Assembly (NCBI RefSeq): GCF_014192715.1
Contig: NZ_JACHYH010000006.1
Span: 1 to 64,000 of the forward strand
Source: Luteibacter sp. Sphag1AF
Lineage (GTDB): Bacteria > Pseudomonadota > Gammaproteobacteria > Xanthomonadales > Rhodanobacteraceae
Direction of reading: 5' to 3'
Length of the DNA stretch: 64,000 bases
Part shown: one piece after another, positions 54,810 through 63,315 of the stretch
How the letters are laid out: every line of letters begins with the position of its first letter
How positions within the stretch are numbered: position 1 is the stretch's first letter
The notes under the pieces: generated by a model
What the model was told of the DNA's origin: nothing
Database searches by the model: none
Seen by the model: the letters and a program-made list of their open reading frames with translations, nothing else
Program-made: the position numbers and the translations under genes

Positions 54810-55772
54810 GTGCTGATTATTCATGAACAGGGCAAGGGCTCCGAGGCGATCACCTGGAAGGCCAACACGGTCCTTCCCGAAGGCGTGCTCTGGCTCGACC
54901 TGATCAACCCAACCGACGACGAGCGCGAGTGCGCACGCAAGGCCACCGGCCTGCGCATTCCCTGCCGCGAAGATATCGACAGCCTGGCGCTGTCCAGCCG
55001 CATCCGTACCGACGACGATGCGATGTACCTGAGCATCCCCAACTTTGCCGACTGCAAGGGCGACCAACCGCCCAGCCCGGTCGGCCTCGTTATCACGTCC
55101 CGGATTCTGCTGACGCTGCGCTTCGGCCAGTCCGAAGCCTTCGACCTGGCCGCAAGAAACAGCGACAAACACCGCTGGCGTTCCAGCGCCGACGTGCTGG
55201 CCACGTTGCTCGAATCCATCGTCAACCTCGCGGCCGAGCGCATGGAACAGGTTGGCGTGAACCTGCGCGCGCTGTCCGAACGCGTGTTCACGCCGCAGCG
55301 GATGGGTACGCCCGCGTTGCGCAATTGCATGCTTGAGGTCGGCAAGCTCGAAGGCCAGCAGACTCGCAACCGCTCGTCCCTTCTGGGCATTCAGCGTATC
55401 GTGTCTTTCGTGCGCAGCAAAGCGCCGGAGTGGATGGCCGATGACGTGGAGGTGCGCCTGCGCGTGGTCGATCACGACCTGCGCGCGCTGGACGAATTCG
55501 ACGACCAGCTGACCAACAAGCTGCAATTCCTGCTCGACGCCTCGCTCGGCTTCATCAACACCGACCAGAACCACGTCATGAAGGTGCTGACCGTGGTCTC
55601 CGTCGCCACCGTACCGCCGGTGATCCTGGCCGGCATATGGGGCATGAACTTCAAGGACATGCCGGAGCTCGCCCTGCCCTACGCCTATCCCATTGCGCTG
55701 GGCACCATCCTCCTCAGCATGCTCATTCCCGTCCTCTTCTTTAAGTGGCGCGGCTGGCTGTCGGGCGACTGA
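54810..55772 (+). CDS. CorA/ZntB-type metal ion transporter
   Basis: The 320-residue protein starts at a GTG (VLIIHEQGKGSE); the longer frame has no family similarity. The N-terminal cytosolic domain ends in two membrane helices with the filter motif GMNF (GIWGMNFKDMPEL). It moves divalent cations, possibly Mg2+ or Zn2+, across the inner membrane. The DUF2236 gene begins 4 bp after its stop, suggesting cotranscription. Confidence 0.93.
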   Translation: MLIIHEQGKGSEAITWKANTVLPEGVLWLDLINPTDDERECARKATGLRIPCREDIDSLALSSRIRTDDDAMYLSIPNFADCKGDQPPSPVGLVITSRILLTLRFGQSEAFDLAARNSDKHRWRSSADVLATLLESIVNLAAERMEQVGVNLRALSERVFTPQRMGTPALRNCMLEVGKLEGQQTRNRSSLLGIQRIVSFVRSKAPEWMADDVEVRLRVVDHDLRALDEFDDQLTNKLQFLLDASLGFINTDQNHVMKVLTVVSVATVPPVILAGIWGMNFKDMPELALPYAYPIALGTILLSMLIPVLFFKWRGWLSGD

Positions 55773-55776
55773 CCCC

Positions 55777-56697
55777 ATGAGTTCGCCCTTCTCCTTCATC
55801 CTCGGCCCCGCCAGCGGGCAGATCCGGCGCTGGGTATTGAGCGCGTTTCCGCGCGACCCGGACGGCGGCATCGACTACGACCATCCCCTGGGCGACGCGG
55901 GCCTCTTCGGGCCGCAAAGCGTCACCTGGAAAATACACGGTGACTTCCCCGGCATGCTCTCCGGCGGCCTGTGCGCGCTGATGCTGCAAACCCTGCACCC
56001 GCAGGCGCTGGCCGGTGTGTGGGATCACTCCAACTTTCGCGACGACCTCGTAGGCCGGTTGCGTCGTACCACCGCCTTCGTGGGCGGCACCACCTATGCG
56101 GCTACCGGGGATGCACAGGCACTGATCGACCGCGTGCTGCGTATCCACGCCCAGGTAAAGGGCGTCACCGAAAACAACGTGCCCTACGCCGCGGATGATC
56201 CGGACCTGCTCACGTGGGTGCACATCACCGAGATGAGTAGCTTCCTGTCCGGCTATCGCCGCTACTGTCGTGACGACCTGCCGCCCGGCGCAGCGGATGC
56301 CTATTTCGACGAAACCCGGCGCGTCGCCGAAGCACTGGGTGCCCGCAACGTTCCGCGCTCCGAACGCGAGGTACGCGACTACTTCGAGGCGATGGTGCCG
56401 CGCCTGGCGTATACCGAGCGCTCGCGCATCGTGCTGGACGTGCTGTCGAACATCACCCTGCCCGTACCGATGGCGGGCCTCTCGCGTGAACTATTCCTCG
56501 GCGCTGGTGCCGCGTTGCTACCCACCTGGGCCGCCGACATGCTGGAGCGCACGCCGCGGCAACGACGGGGTGCGCGCGTGGCGGCAGCAACGCTGTCGGG
56601 AATGGCGCCGCTGTTTCGTCGGGCACTGCGTGATGGCGTGGCGTCGCGGTCGTGTCACCGGGTGGGCGTCAGCCCCGAAAAACTCTCTCACTGGTGA
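55777..56697 (+). CDS. DUF2236 oxygenase-like protein
   Basis: The 306-residue protein starts at ATG 55777 (MSSPFSFILGPASG). It belongs to the MpaB/latex-clearing protein type, with FPGMLSGGLCALMLQTLHPQ near the N-terminus, FVGGTTYA and DLLTWVHITE. Members coordinate a heme b and some oxidise rubber or fatty acids. The conserved histidines are present in these motifs. Substrate unknown. Confidence 0.88.
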   Translation: MSSPFSFILGPASGQIRRWVLSAFPRDPDGGIDYDHPLGDAGLFGPQSVTWKIHGDFPGMLSGGLCALMLQTLHPQALAGVWDHSNFRDDLVGRLRRTTAFVGGTTYAATGDAQALIDRVLRIHAQVKGVTENNVPYAADDPDLLTWVHITEMSSFLSGYRRYCRDDLPPGAADAYFDETRRVAEALGARNVPRSEREVRDYFEAMVPRLAYTERSRIVLDVLSNITLPVPMAGLSRELFLGAGAALLPTWAADMLERTPRQRRGARVAAATLSGMAPLFRRALRDGVASRSCHRVGVSPEKLSHW

Positions 56698-56933
56698 CAA
56701 TGCAAACGATTACAAGGAACTGTGTCACATATTCACATCAAATTGCCCGTATTCGACTAAAGTAACGGACTGAGTTGCCGCTACAGAGCAGGAGTGCATC
56801 CCTCTGGCGACAACAGGAACGTGGTCGGACACGGGATGCGCTGAGCATCCACTCGGGGGAGGAAGCCGGCGGTGACATCTGTGAACGACCGATCGAGAGA
56901 CCGTGCGCCTGTGATGCGGCGGAGCCACCTGTC

Positions 56934-57992
56934 ATGACGACTCCGTGGCCCACCCCATCCCGCCCCCTGCCCGAATCGCGCCTGCTCGCCTCAGTCGCCG
57001 AATTTACCCACCATCGCGACATTGATGCGCTGGACCACAGCCTCGTGCTGTCGCTGGCCGAACTGGTCAACGTGGGCTCCGTTGCGCTGTGCAAGCGCGG
57101 CGACGACCCGCATCGCCCCATCGAGTCACTGGTCGTGTGCGAGCGCAACGCCGAGGGCCAGCTGGCCGTCAATGCCGCCGATCCGGAGCACACCAGCGTC
57201 GCCGTCCACAGCCTCGTGCACAGCATGACCACGCTGGAATCCATCAGCGAGTCCACGTCCGGCGGAGCCTACCGGGTCATTGTTCCCGTACAGCGCGAAC
57301 ACGTCGGCATTGGCGCACTGATGCTTCAATCCAATGAGCCGCTGGACGAAGTCCGCCCGCTGGCCGATGGCTTTGCGCGCATCTACAGCAACTACATCGC
57401 GCTTCTGAATGAAAGCGAGCGGGACAAGCTCACCGGCCTGTACAACCGGCGCAGCTTTGAACAGCGCCTGCGGCGCTTGCTCAAGGCGCAGTATCGCCAT
57501 CGCGAAAACGCCGGCGAAGAACGTCGCGCGCCAGAGCATCCCTCGCGCGTGTGGCTGGCGCTGCTGGACATTGACCACTTCAAGCGCATCAACGACACCT
57601 ACGGCCACGTATACGGCGACGAAGTCATCCTGCTGCTCGCCCAGCAGATGCGCGCATCGTTCCGGCAATCCGACGTGCTGTTCCGCTTCGGCGGCGAAGA
57701 ATTCGTCATGCTCATCACCGCCGATAACGAACACGACGCGCTGGCCATGCTCGACCGCTTCCGCCGGCATATCGCCGACCACGTATATCCCCAGGTCGGC
57801 CACGTCACCGTCAGCATCGGCTATGCCAGCATCGGCGAAAACGACTACCCGGAAATCGTGCTGGATCGCGCCGACAAGGCCCTGTACTTCGCCAAGCAAA
57901 ACGGCCGCAACGCCGTGCACAGCTACGAAGACCTCACCGAACGCGGCGAACTGGTCACACCCGTCCCCGTAGGCAGCATTGATCTGTTCTGA
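56934..57992 (+). CDS. soluble diguanylate cyclase with GAF-like sensor
   Basis: The 352-residue protein starts at ATG 56934 (MTTPWPTPSRPLP) with GGAG eight bases upstream. An in-frame start 159 bp earlier has no family support. The N-terminal ~160 residues resemble a GAF sensor (VGSVALCKRG, RVIVPVQREHVGIGAL). The C-terminal GGDEF domain has RFGGEEF and the RQSD I-site five residues before it. There are no membrane helices. It makes c-di-GMP. Confidence 0.92.
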   Translation: MTTPWPTPSRPLPESRLLASVAEFTHHRDIDALDHSLVLSLAELVNVGSVALCKRGDDPHRPIESLVVCERNAEGQLAVNAADPEHTSVAVHSLVHSMTTLESISESTSGGAYRVIVPVQREHVGIGALMLQSNEPLDEVRPLADGFARIYSNYIALLNESERDKLTGLYNRRSFEQRLRRLLKAQYRHRENAGEERRAPEHPSRVWLALLDIDHFKRINDTYGHVYGDEVILLLAQQMRASFRQSDVLFRFGGEEFVMLITADNEHDALAMLDRFRRHIADHVYPQVGHVTVSIGYASIGENDYPEIVLDRADKALYFAKQNGRNAVHSYEDLTERGELVTPVPVGSIDLF

Positions 57993-58007
57993 ACTACCGC
58001 GTGCTGA

Positions 58008-58299
58008 CCCACTCTCAAATAATTCCGATAGTTTTTTCGGAATAATCGGATAGTTCTGCCTTGCGTGAATCGGGATGCTCTGCGCGTCGCCGACTCTGCG
58101 GTGACCGGGTGTCGAAACCCGATTCAAAAAACGTCGCACAGGCGGTTCGCCGCCTGTGTTTTACGCGCACGCTTTTATGGCGGGCGTGTCGGGCAGGCTC
58201 ACGCCTGGCCGGGTTTTGGCGATTTTTGACCGGTTTTCGACCCCGACACGTCCGCCACCCTGCAAGGCAGGGTGCGGACCCCCCGGCCAAGGAACCGCC
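58008..58299 (+). ncRNA. structured leader, copy 1 (upstream of small CPTC protein)
   Basis: A 292-nt region with nested helices: ATTCCGA/TCGGAAT (58022-58043); GTCGAAA with TTTCGAC (58111-58117/58235-58241); TCAAAAA with TTTTTGA (58124-58130/58223-58229); the CACAGGCGG-TTCG hairpin (58137-58158); CAGGC/GCCTG; a 15-bp helix 58179-58193/58242-58256 with one G-U; and ACCCTGC/GCAGGGT (58257-58273). Copy 2 at 58691 keeps these with compensatory changes. Whether it is a cis leader or a separate RNA is unknown. Confidence 0.7.
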
Positions 58300-58620
58300 A
58301 TGCACACGCCCGACCAGACCATGACCTGCCCCACCTGCCAGAGCGACGTCACCCTCACCATCGACCAACTCCGCGACGTCGCCGTCATGCGCCTCGCCGA
58401 TGCCCAGGCCATCGTCGATATCTCTTCGCATGCCCTTGAGGCCGACGTAGACCCCGCGACCGCCGCACAACTCAGCATCATGCTGCGCCGACTGCTCGCC
58501 GAAGCCATGCCGCCCATTACCGGACTCTGGCGCAGCCGGATAAAACTCATGCCGGTTGAAGCCATCGACATACTGAAAGGCGGCCCCTTCGGAACCACAC
58601 CCGCATCAACCGAATCGTGA
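58300..58620 (+). CDS. small CPTC protein, copy 1
   Basis: The 106-residue protein begins MHTPDQTMTCPTCQSDVT, with one CxxC pair that could bind metal as half of a zinc ribbon, then a helical region (QLRDVAVMRLADAQAIVD, AAQLSIMLRRLLAEAMP). ATG 58300 is chosen, with AAGGAACC before it. A longer in-frame start at 58156 lies in the leader and its frame is broken in copy 2. I do not recognise a family. Confidence 0.8.
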   Translation: MHTPDQTMTCPTCQSDVTLTIDQLRDVAVMRLADAQAIVDISSHALEADVDPATAAQLSIMLRRLLAEAMPPITGLWRSRIKLMPVEAIDILKGGPFGTTPASTES

Positions 58621-58670
58621 GCAAACTCACCCCACAAGGCCGCTGCATCGTTCCGTTCTGACATGCCGTG

Positions 58671-58695
58671 CGTGGGAGCAGGCTTGCTCGCCCCA
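58671..58695 (+). repeat. REP-like palindrome
   Basis: GCGTGGGAGCAGGCTTGCTC is a GGAG-type short palindrome, related to the hairpin at 30818-30857. It lies between the two duplicated units. Confidence 0.45.
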
Positions 58696-58978
58696 CTCTC
58701 AAATAATTCCGATAGTTTTTTCGGAATAATCGGATAGTTCTGCCTTGCGCGAATCGGGATGCTCTGCGCGTCGCCGACTTCCTCGGCGGCCGGGTGTCGA
58801 AACCCGCCTTACCAAAGTACACAGGCAGTTCGCTGCCTGTGTTTTGAACATGCACCTCTATGGTGGACGTGTCGGGCAGGCTCGCGCCTGGCCGGATTAG
58901 CTTTGGTAACCGGTTTTCGACCCCGACACGTCCGCCACCCTGCACAGCAGGGTGCGGACCTCCGGCCAAGGAACCGCC
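58691..58978 (+). ncRNA. structured leader, copy 2
   Basis: A 288-nt region matching copy 1 in layout. The hairpin is CACAGGCAG-TTCG (58820-58841), where a G-C pair of copy 1 has become A-T. The junction helix is TTACCAAAG/CTTTGGTAA (58809-58817/58901-58909), a wholly different sequence at the place of TCAAAAA/TTTTTGA. The 15-bp helix is 58862-58876/58922-58936, and ACCCTGC/GCAGGGT has loop ACA. Confidence 0.7.
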
Positions 58979-59299
58979 ATGCACACGCCCGACCAGACCA
59001 TCACCTGCCCCACCTGCCAGAGCGACGTCACCCTCACCATCGACCAGCTCCGCGACGTCGCCGTCATGCGCCTCGCCGATGCGCAGGCCATCGTCGATAT
59101 CTCTTCGCACGCGGTGGAAGCCGACGTCGATCCGGAAACCTCCGCACAACTCAGCATCATGCTGCGCCGACTGCTCGCCGAAGCCATGCCGCCGATCACC
59201 GGACTCTGGCGCAGCCGGATAAAACTCATGCCCGTCGAGGCCATCGACATGCTCAAAGCCGGCCCCTTCGGAACGACACCCGCATCAACCGAATCCTGA
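58979..59299 (+). CDS. small CPTC protein, copy 2
   Basis: The 106-residue paralog of 58300-58620 has the same CPTCQSD motif and C-terminus (GPFGTTPASTES), with few substitutions (for example A to V and ATA to ETS in the middle). ATG 58979 follows AAGGAACCGCC. Family and function unknown. Confidence 0.8.
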   Translation: MHTPDQTITCPTCQSDVTLTIDQLRDVAVMRLADAQAIVDISSHAVEADVDPETSAQLSIMLRRLLAEAMPPITGLWRSRIKLMPVEAIDMLKAGPFGTTPASTES

Positions 59300-59367
59300 G
59301 CGATGGGTGCTCGCCCCACCCCCAACAAAGCCCTGCTCTCGCCCCAAACACAAGCACCCATCGGCAG

Positions 59368-59562
59368 AAAGCCCCCGCCGCCCTCCCCATGAGCGGTAGG
59401 AGCGCGAGGACGTTCGGGCGGAAAAGGCCCCGCAGGGGTGGCCGGCAGGGATGCCGGCCATTTGGCGCCTGGCCATGGATGGCCAGTCGACAAACCCCGC
59501 CCGAACGTCCGGGTCGCGTAGCGACCGCGCGACGTGCTCATGGGGAGGGCGGCGGGGGCTTT
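59368..59562. repeat. long inverted repeat (foldback)
   Basis: A 27-nt arm at 59368-59394 is the exact complement of 59536-59562, and 59408-59421 is the complement of 59497-59510. Between them are hairpins GGCCGGCA/TGCCGGCC (59440-59459) and CTGGCCAT/ATGGCCAG (59469-59486). GGTAGGAGCGCG near 59395 recalls GTAG-type REP elements. Confidence 0.85.
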
Positions 59563-59593
59563 CCCGCGACACGCCACGCTGTGCCGACCTCGC
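59486..59593 (+). repeat. ~107-bp direct repeat, copy a
   Basis: From GTCGACAAACCCCGCCCGAA through the GGTCGC-GTA-GCGACC hairpin to GTGCCGACCTCGC. Copy b is at 59642-59748 with a few substitutions and a 1-nt indel. Confidence 0.85.
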
Positions 59594-59641
59594 GAGACAA
59601 ACCAACAAGCAAAATGGCGCTAGCCGAACCGCCTGGAACCC

Positions 59642-59748
59642 GTCGACAAACCCGCCCGAACGTCCGGGTCGCGCAGCGACCGCGCGACGTGCTCATGGGG
59701 AGGGTGGCGGGGGCTTTCCCGCGAAACGCCACGCTGTGCCGAACTTGC
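59642..59748 (+). repeat. ~107-bp direct repeat, copy b
   Basis: The same sequence as copy a. Its hairpin loop is GCA instead of GTA (GGTCGC-GCA-GCGACC), so the stem is kept while the loop varies. Confidence 0.85.
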
Positions 59749-59764
59749 CAAACGCACCAGCCCT

Positions 59765-61546
59765 TTACAGTGGCGAAGAATCATCCTGCAACATCGCCTT
59801 ACGCACGAGCTTGATCGGCGCAAACCCCTGCCGCATGAAATCATCATGGAAGCGATGCAAGTCGAAAGACGCCCCCTGCTTCTTCTGCACATCCGCGCGC
59901 AACTTCAAAATCTCCAGCTTGCCCAGCGTGTAATACAGATACGTCGGGTCCGACGTGCCACGCTTCGTTTCAATCGTGCCCACCCCGCGCGACTGATACC
60001 CCTCCCTGACAAAGAAATCCACCGCCTCATCGAAAGTCATCTGACCCGTATGCAGCTTGATGCCCACCACAAAGCGCGCATTGCGCAGCAGCGCATCCTG
60101 CAACTGCCCCAGCTTCAGCAACTTCTGCTGACGCGGGTCATCCGGATACAGCGCCTGCGCGAAACCCTCGTCCAGCATCATCTGCTCGCTGTAATGCGCC
60201 CATCCTTCCGCATTGCTGGAGCAACCGATCAGCTTGCGCACCGGATCATTCAGATTGTGCATCCACAGAAACTGCACGTAATGGCCCGGATAGGCCTCAT
60301 GCACCGCCACGCTGCTGATGACCGGATAGCTGAACTGCGCCATGAATTCGTCAGTGCGCTGCTTGTCCCAGCTCGCCTCCGGCAGCGTCACATTGAAATA
60401 CGCTTCCTTGGCCACCGACTCGAACGGCCCCGGCGTATCCATCGACGCGAACGTCGTTGCCCGCATGAAAGGCGGCGTTTCCTCAACGATGGGGCGCACC
60501 TTTGAAGGAATGGTGATGATGCCCTTCGCTTCAATAAAACCGATCAGCTTGTCGAAACTTGCGCGGAACGTGTCCAGCAACTTGTCGCCCGGCGGATGAT
60601 CCGCAGCAAGTTCAGCCAGCACCTGCGCAGGTGTCTTGGTCGGATCAAGCTCTTTGGCCACCTTCGCGAATTCCGCCTGATTGGCGCGCATGTTCTCCAT
60701 GTCGATGGCGAGCAGACGATCCAGCGGCGTATCGACCATTTCGTCGTACGCCAGCTTCTTGCGATACGCATCCGCACCGATCCGGAAGTCGCCCTTCGAG
60801 CGCGGCAACAGATCGGTCTTCATCCAGTTCTGGTAATCACCCAGCGCCTTGATGACCGCCCCATTGGACGCATCAAACTCACGACGAAGATCGGCATCCT
60901 TCACATCTGCAAACGCGGCCGGCACGTCGTTCCTGAAGAAATCCACCAGCCCCGGCAATTGCTCCAGCGCGATCTCCGTGTAGATCCGGGGCGGATTGAC
61001 CAGATTCACCCGCGCCGCCGCCAGCGTATCGAGCATGTGCCTCTCGCGGGAAATGAGCGCACGTATCCGCTCTTCAGGCGCGGCGAACTTGCGCGCCATC
61101 AGCGTGAACGCGCTTCCTGCCACACCACTGGAATAGAAGTCCGGATTCTTCTCCCACGGCTTGATCGTGGTCAGCGTCAGCAACGTGCCCCGCACGCTGT
61201 TGAGCAGCAGCTCGCGGTCACCCGCCACCTGCTGACTGAGGTCACCCGGCTTCACGGCGGCGAATCGCGCTTCCCACGCACGCAGCTGCCTTACCTGCGC
61301 GTCGATGCCCTTGCGCGACACATCCTCCAATTGGCCATCGTAGCGATGCACGCCTGCGGAGGTGGCGGCGGTGGGATTGCTCGGGAAATAGAACTGATTG
61401 AAGTACCCCTCGGCCAGCGACATCAAGGCCTCGTCGCCTTTGCCCTGTACCGGAGCGGTGGCAGACGGGGCGGTCTGCGCGAAGGCGAACGTTGGAAGGG
61501 CCAGACTCAGGGCGGCGCACAGCAACGTTCGCGACAACTTCGGCAT
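59765..61546 (-). CDS. DUF885 family exported protein
   Basis: The 593-residue protein starts at MPKLSRTLLCAALSLA, with a Sec signal ending FAFAQ. It has the family motif VHEAYPGHYVQFLW (about residue 419) with the H-E...H pattern of a metal site, and SSNAEGWAHYSEQMMLDEG. Members are predicted metallopeptidases or peptidase-like proteins. It is likely periplasmic. The gene ends in the repeat-rich block. Confidence 0.9.
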   Translation of the reverse strand: MPKLSRTLLCAALSLALPTFAFAQTAPSATAPVQGKGDEALMSLAEGYFNQFYFPSNPTAATSAGVHRYDGQLEDVSRKGIDAQVRQLRAWEARFAAVKPGDLSQQVAGDRELLLNSVRGTLLTLTTIKPWEKNPDFYSSGVAGSAFTLMARKFAAPEERIRALISRERHMLDTLAAARVNLVNPPRIYTEIALEQLPGLVDFFRNDVPAAFADVKDADLRREFDASNGAVIKALGDYQNWMKTDLLPRSKGDFRIGADAYRKKLAYDEMVDTPLDRLLAIDMENMRANQAEFAKVAKELDPTKTPAQVLAELAADHPPGDKLLDTFRASFDKLIGFIEAKGIITIPSKVRPIVEETPPFMRATTFASMDTPGPFESVAKEAYFNVTLPEASWDKQRTDEFMAQFSYPVISSVAVHEAYPGHYVQFLWMHNLNDPVRKLIGCSSNAEGWAHYSEQMMLDEGFAQALYPDDPRQQKLLKLGQLQDALLRNARFVVGIKLHTGQMTFDEAVDFFVREGYQSRGVGTIETKRGTSDPTYLYYTLGKLEILKLRADVQKKQGASFDLHRFHDDFMRQGFAPIKLVRKAMLQDDSSPL

Positions 61547-61625
61547 AACCCACTCCCCTCGTGATGGATCGCCGGAGTGTAGGGTCAGACTGCGCGGTGC
61601 CGCCAGTGGCACCGCGCAACGATCA

Positions 61626-62156
61626 TCAGCGGATCACGCCACACACGATGCGCGCACCGCCGCCGCCCAGCGCTTCGGGATGGTCGGAGTGATTGTCGCC
61701 ACCGGCATGCACCATCAGCGAATGACCCTTCAGCTCGGCAAGCGTCTTGAGGCGCGGCGCCAGCACGTCGGTGGTGCTCTTGCCATCAGCCGTGACTGTA
61801 ATGGCGGGCAGATCCCCCAGGTGACCGGTATCGACATACGGGCCATCGTGGCGATTGGTCCTGGCCGGATCAAAGTGGCCACCCGCAGCGAGCGCGGCGC
61901 CCTTCTTGCCGTCTTTCTCACCCGGATCGCAGCTCGGATTCACGTGCAGATGGAAGCCGTGCACGCCCGGTGCCAGACCCTCCAGCTTCGGCGTGAACAC
62001 CAGGCCGTACTTGCTCTGGGTGACCGTGATCGTGCCAACGGAGGCGCCCACCCCATCTGGCGTAACGGCATTCATGGGCACTTCGATGGATTGGTCGGCG
62101 GCGAAGGCCGCGGAACACGCCAGCAGGCTGGTGAGTGCGAATGCGATCTTTCTCAT
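61626..62156 (-). CDS. sodC: Cu/Zn superoxide dismutase
   Basis: The 176-residue protein starts at [20 protein letters not shown], a Sec signal. Metal ligands are in [10 protein letters not shown] (His pair), [23 protein letters not shown] and [15 protein letters not shown], with the structural Cys pair (NPSCDPG and ARIVCGV). It dismutates superoxide in the periplasm. Confidence 0.96.
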   Translation of the reverse strand: MRKIAFALTSLLACSAAFAADQSIEVPMNAVTPDGVGASVGTITVTQSKYGLVFTPKLEGLAPGVHGFHLHVNPSCDPGEKDGKKGAALAAGGHFDPARTNRHDGPYVDTGHLGDLPAITVTADGKSTTDVLAPRLKTLAELKGHSLMVHAGGDNHSDHPEALGGGGARIVCGVIR

Positions 62157-62218
62157 CGGGCAATTCCTTTCCGTTAAGTAGTGCATTGATACTGCAGGAG
62201 GGGTGTACGCCACGTCTA

Positions 62219-62608
62219 TCAGGCCGGCTGGAGCAGATCCCAGCGATTGCCATAGAGGTCTTCAAACACAGCCACGGTCGCATAGCTTTCGTGACGCGGC
62301 TCTTCCAGAAAGCGCACGCCTGCGGCCTGCATGCGCGCGTGGTCAGCGGCAAAATCCGTGGTGTGCAGAAAGTACCCTACCCGCCCACCGGTCTGTTGCC
62401 CCACAGCGGCACGTTGCGGCGGCGTGTCCGCTACAGCGAGCAGAAGACAACTGCCGCGTGCACCCGGCGGCGCCACGCGAACCCAGCGTTTGGTCGGCGA
62501 GAGCGGCGTGTCTTCAAGGAGCGCAAAGCCCAGCACATCCGTGAACCACGCAATGGCCTCGTCGTAATCGTTGACCAGATAGGTGACGGCAGACAGTTCC
62601 TGGCTCAT
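62219..62608 (-). CDS. VOC (glyoxalase/bleomycin-resistance) family protein
   Basis: The 129-residue protein begins [20 protein letters not shown] and has the paired beta-alpha-beta modules of the VOC superfamily, with metal-ligand candidates in YFLHTTDF and [14 protein letters not shown]. Its ATG overlaps the upstream pseudouridine synthase stop by four bases. The substrate is unknown. Confidence 0.92.
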   Translation of the reverse strand: MSQELSAVTYLVNDYDEAIAWFTDVLGFALLEDTPLSPTKRWVRVAPPGARGSCLLLAVADTPPQRAAVGQQTGGRVGYFLHTTDFAADHARMQAAGVRFLEEPRHESYATVAVFEDLYGNRWDLLQPA

Positions 62609-63315
62609 GCGTTTTCCTTGTTGAAGATGCGGGCCAGATCGTCGGCGCCCAGCGCACGCCATTGCCCGGCGGGCAGACCGTCCAGAGTGAGGCCACCGAG
62701 CGACACGCGCTCCAGCGATTCCACGTGGTTGCCCACGGCGGCGAACATGCGGCGCACCTGGTGATAGCGGCCTTCGGTGACCGATACGCGCGCCTTGCGC
62801 GGCGACAGCACTTCCAGCACGGCAGGAGCCAGCGGGTCGGTCTCGCCATCGAGCATCAGCGTGCCAGCGGCAAAAAGCTCGCCCTCATCACCACGCAGGT
62901 CCGAGGCGAGTGTCGCTTCATATACTTTGGACAGCCGCGACTTGGGCGAGATGATCCGGTGCAGCAGCGGGCCATCATCGGTAAACAGCAGCAACCCGGA
63001 TGTCTCCCGATCCAGCCGGCCGACGGTCGAGAGCACCGGATTGCGCAACGCGAATCGCGGCGGCAGCAGGTCGTAAACCAGCCGGCCCACGTCCTTGCGC
63101 GAGCAGGTCACACCCAGCGGCTTGTTGAGCAGCACCACCAGACCCTGCGGGGGATCAAGCGGCTCGCCTTCGACAAGAATCTGGTCGTGCCCGACCTTGT
63201 CGTCCGTGTACAGCACTTCACCGGCAAGATCCGTAACCAGACCCTCGCGGAACATCGCGGTGACCTGCTTGCGGCTGCCATAGCCCAGATTGGCGAGAAG
63301 TTTCACCAGTTTCAT
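62605..63315 (-). CDS. RsuA family 16S rRNA pseudouridine synthase
   Basis: The 236-residue protein has an N-terminal S4-like RNA-binding helix (MKLVKLLANLGYGSRKQV) and the catalytic motif GRLDRETSGLLLFTDDG with the nucleophilic Asp. It converts a uridine of 16S rRNA to pseudouridine (RsuA type). It overlaps the methyltransferase gene by four bases (ATGA) and the VOC gene by four bases, forming an operon. Confidence 0.93.
   Translation of the reverse strand: MKLVKLLANLGYGSRKQVTAMFREGLVTDLAGEVLYTDDKVGHDQILVEGEPLDPPQGLVVLLNKPLGVTCSRKDVGRLVYDLLPPRFALRNPVLSTVGRLDRETSGLLLFTDDGPLLHRIISPKSRLSKVYEATLASDLRGDEGELFAAGTLMLDGETDPLAPAVLEVLSPRKARVSVTEGRYHQVRRMFAAVGNHVESLERVSLGGLTLDGLPAGQWRALGADDLARIFNKENA

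Larger units (their letters stand above)
58008..58620 (+). repeat. tandem duplicated leader-plus-gene unit, copy 1
   Basis: The unit runs from CCCACTCTCAAATAATTCCG to the stop of the small protein. Copy 2 is at 58691-59299. Coding parts are more alike than the leader, which varies in loops and paired helices. Confidence 0.85.
58691..59299 (+). repeat. tandem duplicated leader-plus-gene unit, copy 2
   Basis: Partner of 58008-58620; about 610 bp each, in direct orientation, separated by about 70 bp that hold a REP-like palindrome. Confidence 0.85.
59300..59764. other. noncoding block rich in hairpins and repeats
   Basis: The 465 bp between copy 2 and the convergent DUF885 gene hold no gene. 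They contain a long foldback (59368-59562), two local hairpins (59440-59459 and 59469-59486) and a pair of ~107-bp direct repeats. Confidence 0.8.

Noticed and set aside
58156-58299. N-terminal extension of the first CPTC protein through the leader
   Set aside because: The frame is not kept in copy 2, where one base is missing before the ATG, so the leader is not coding.
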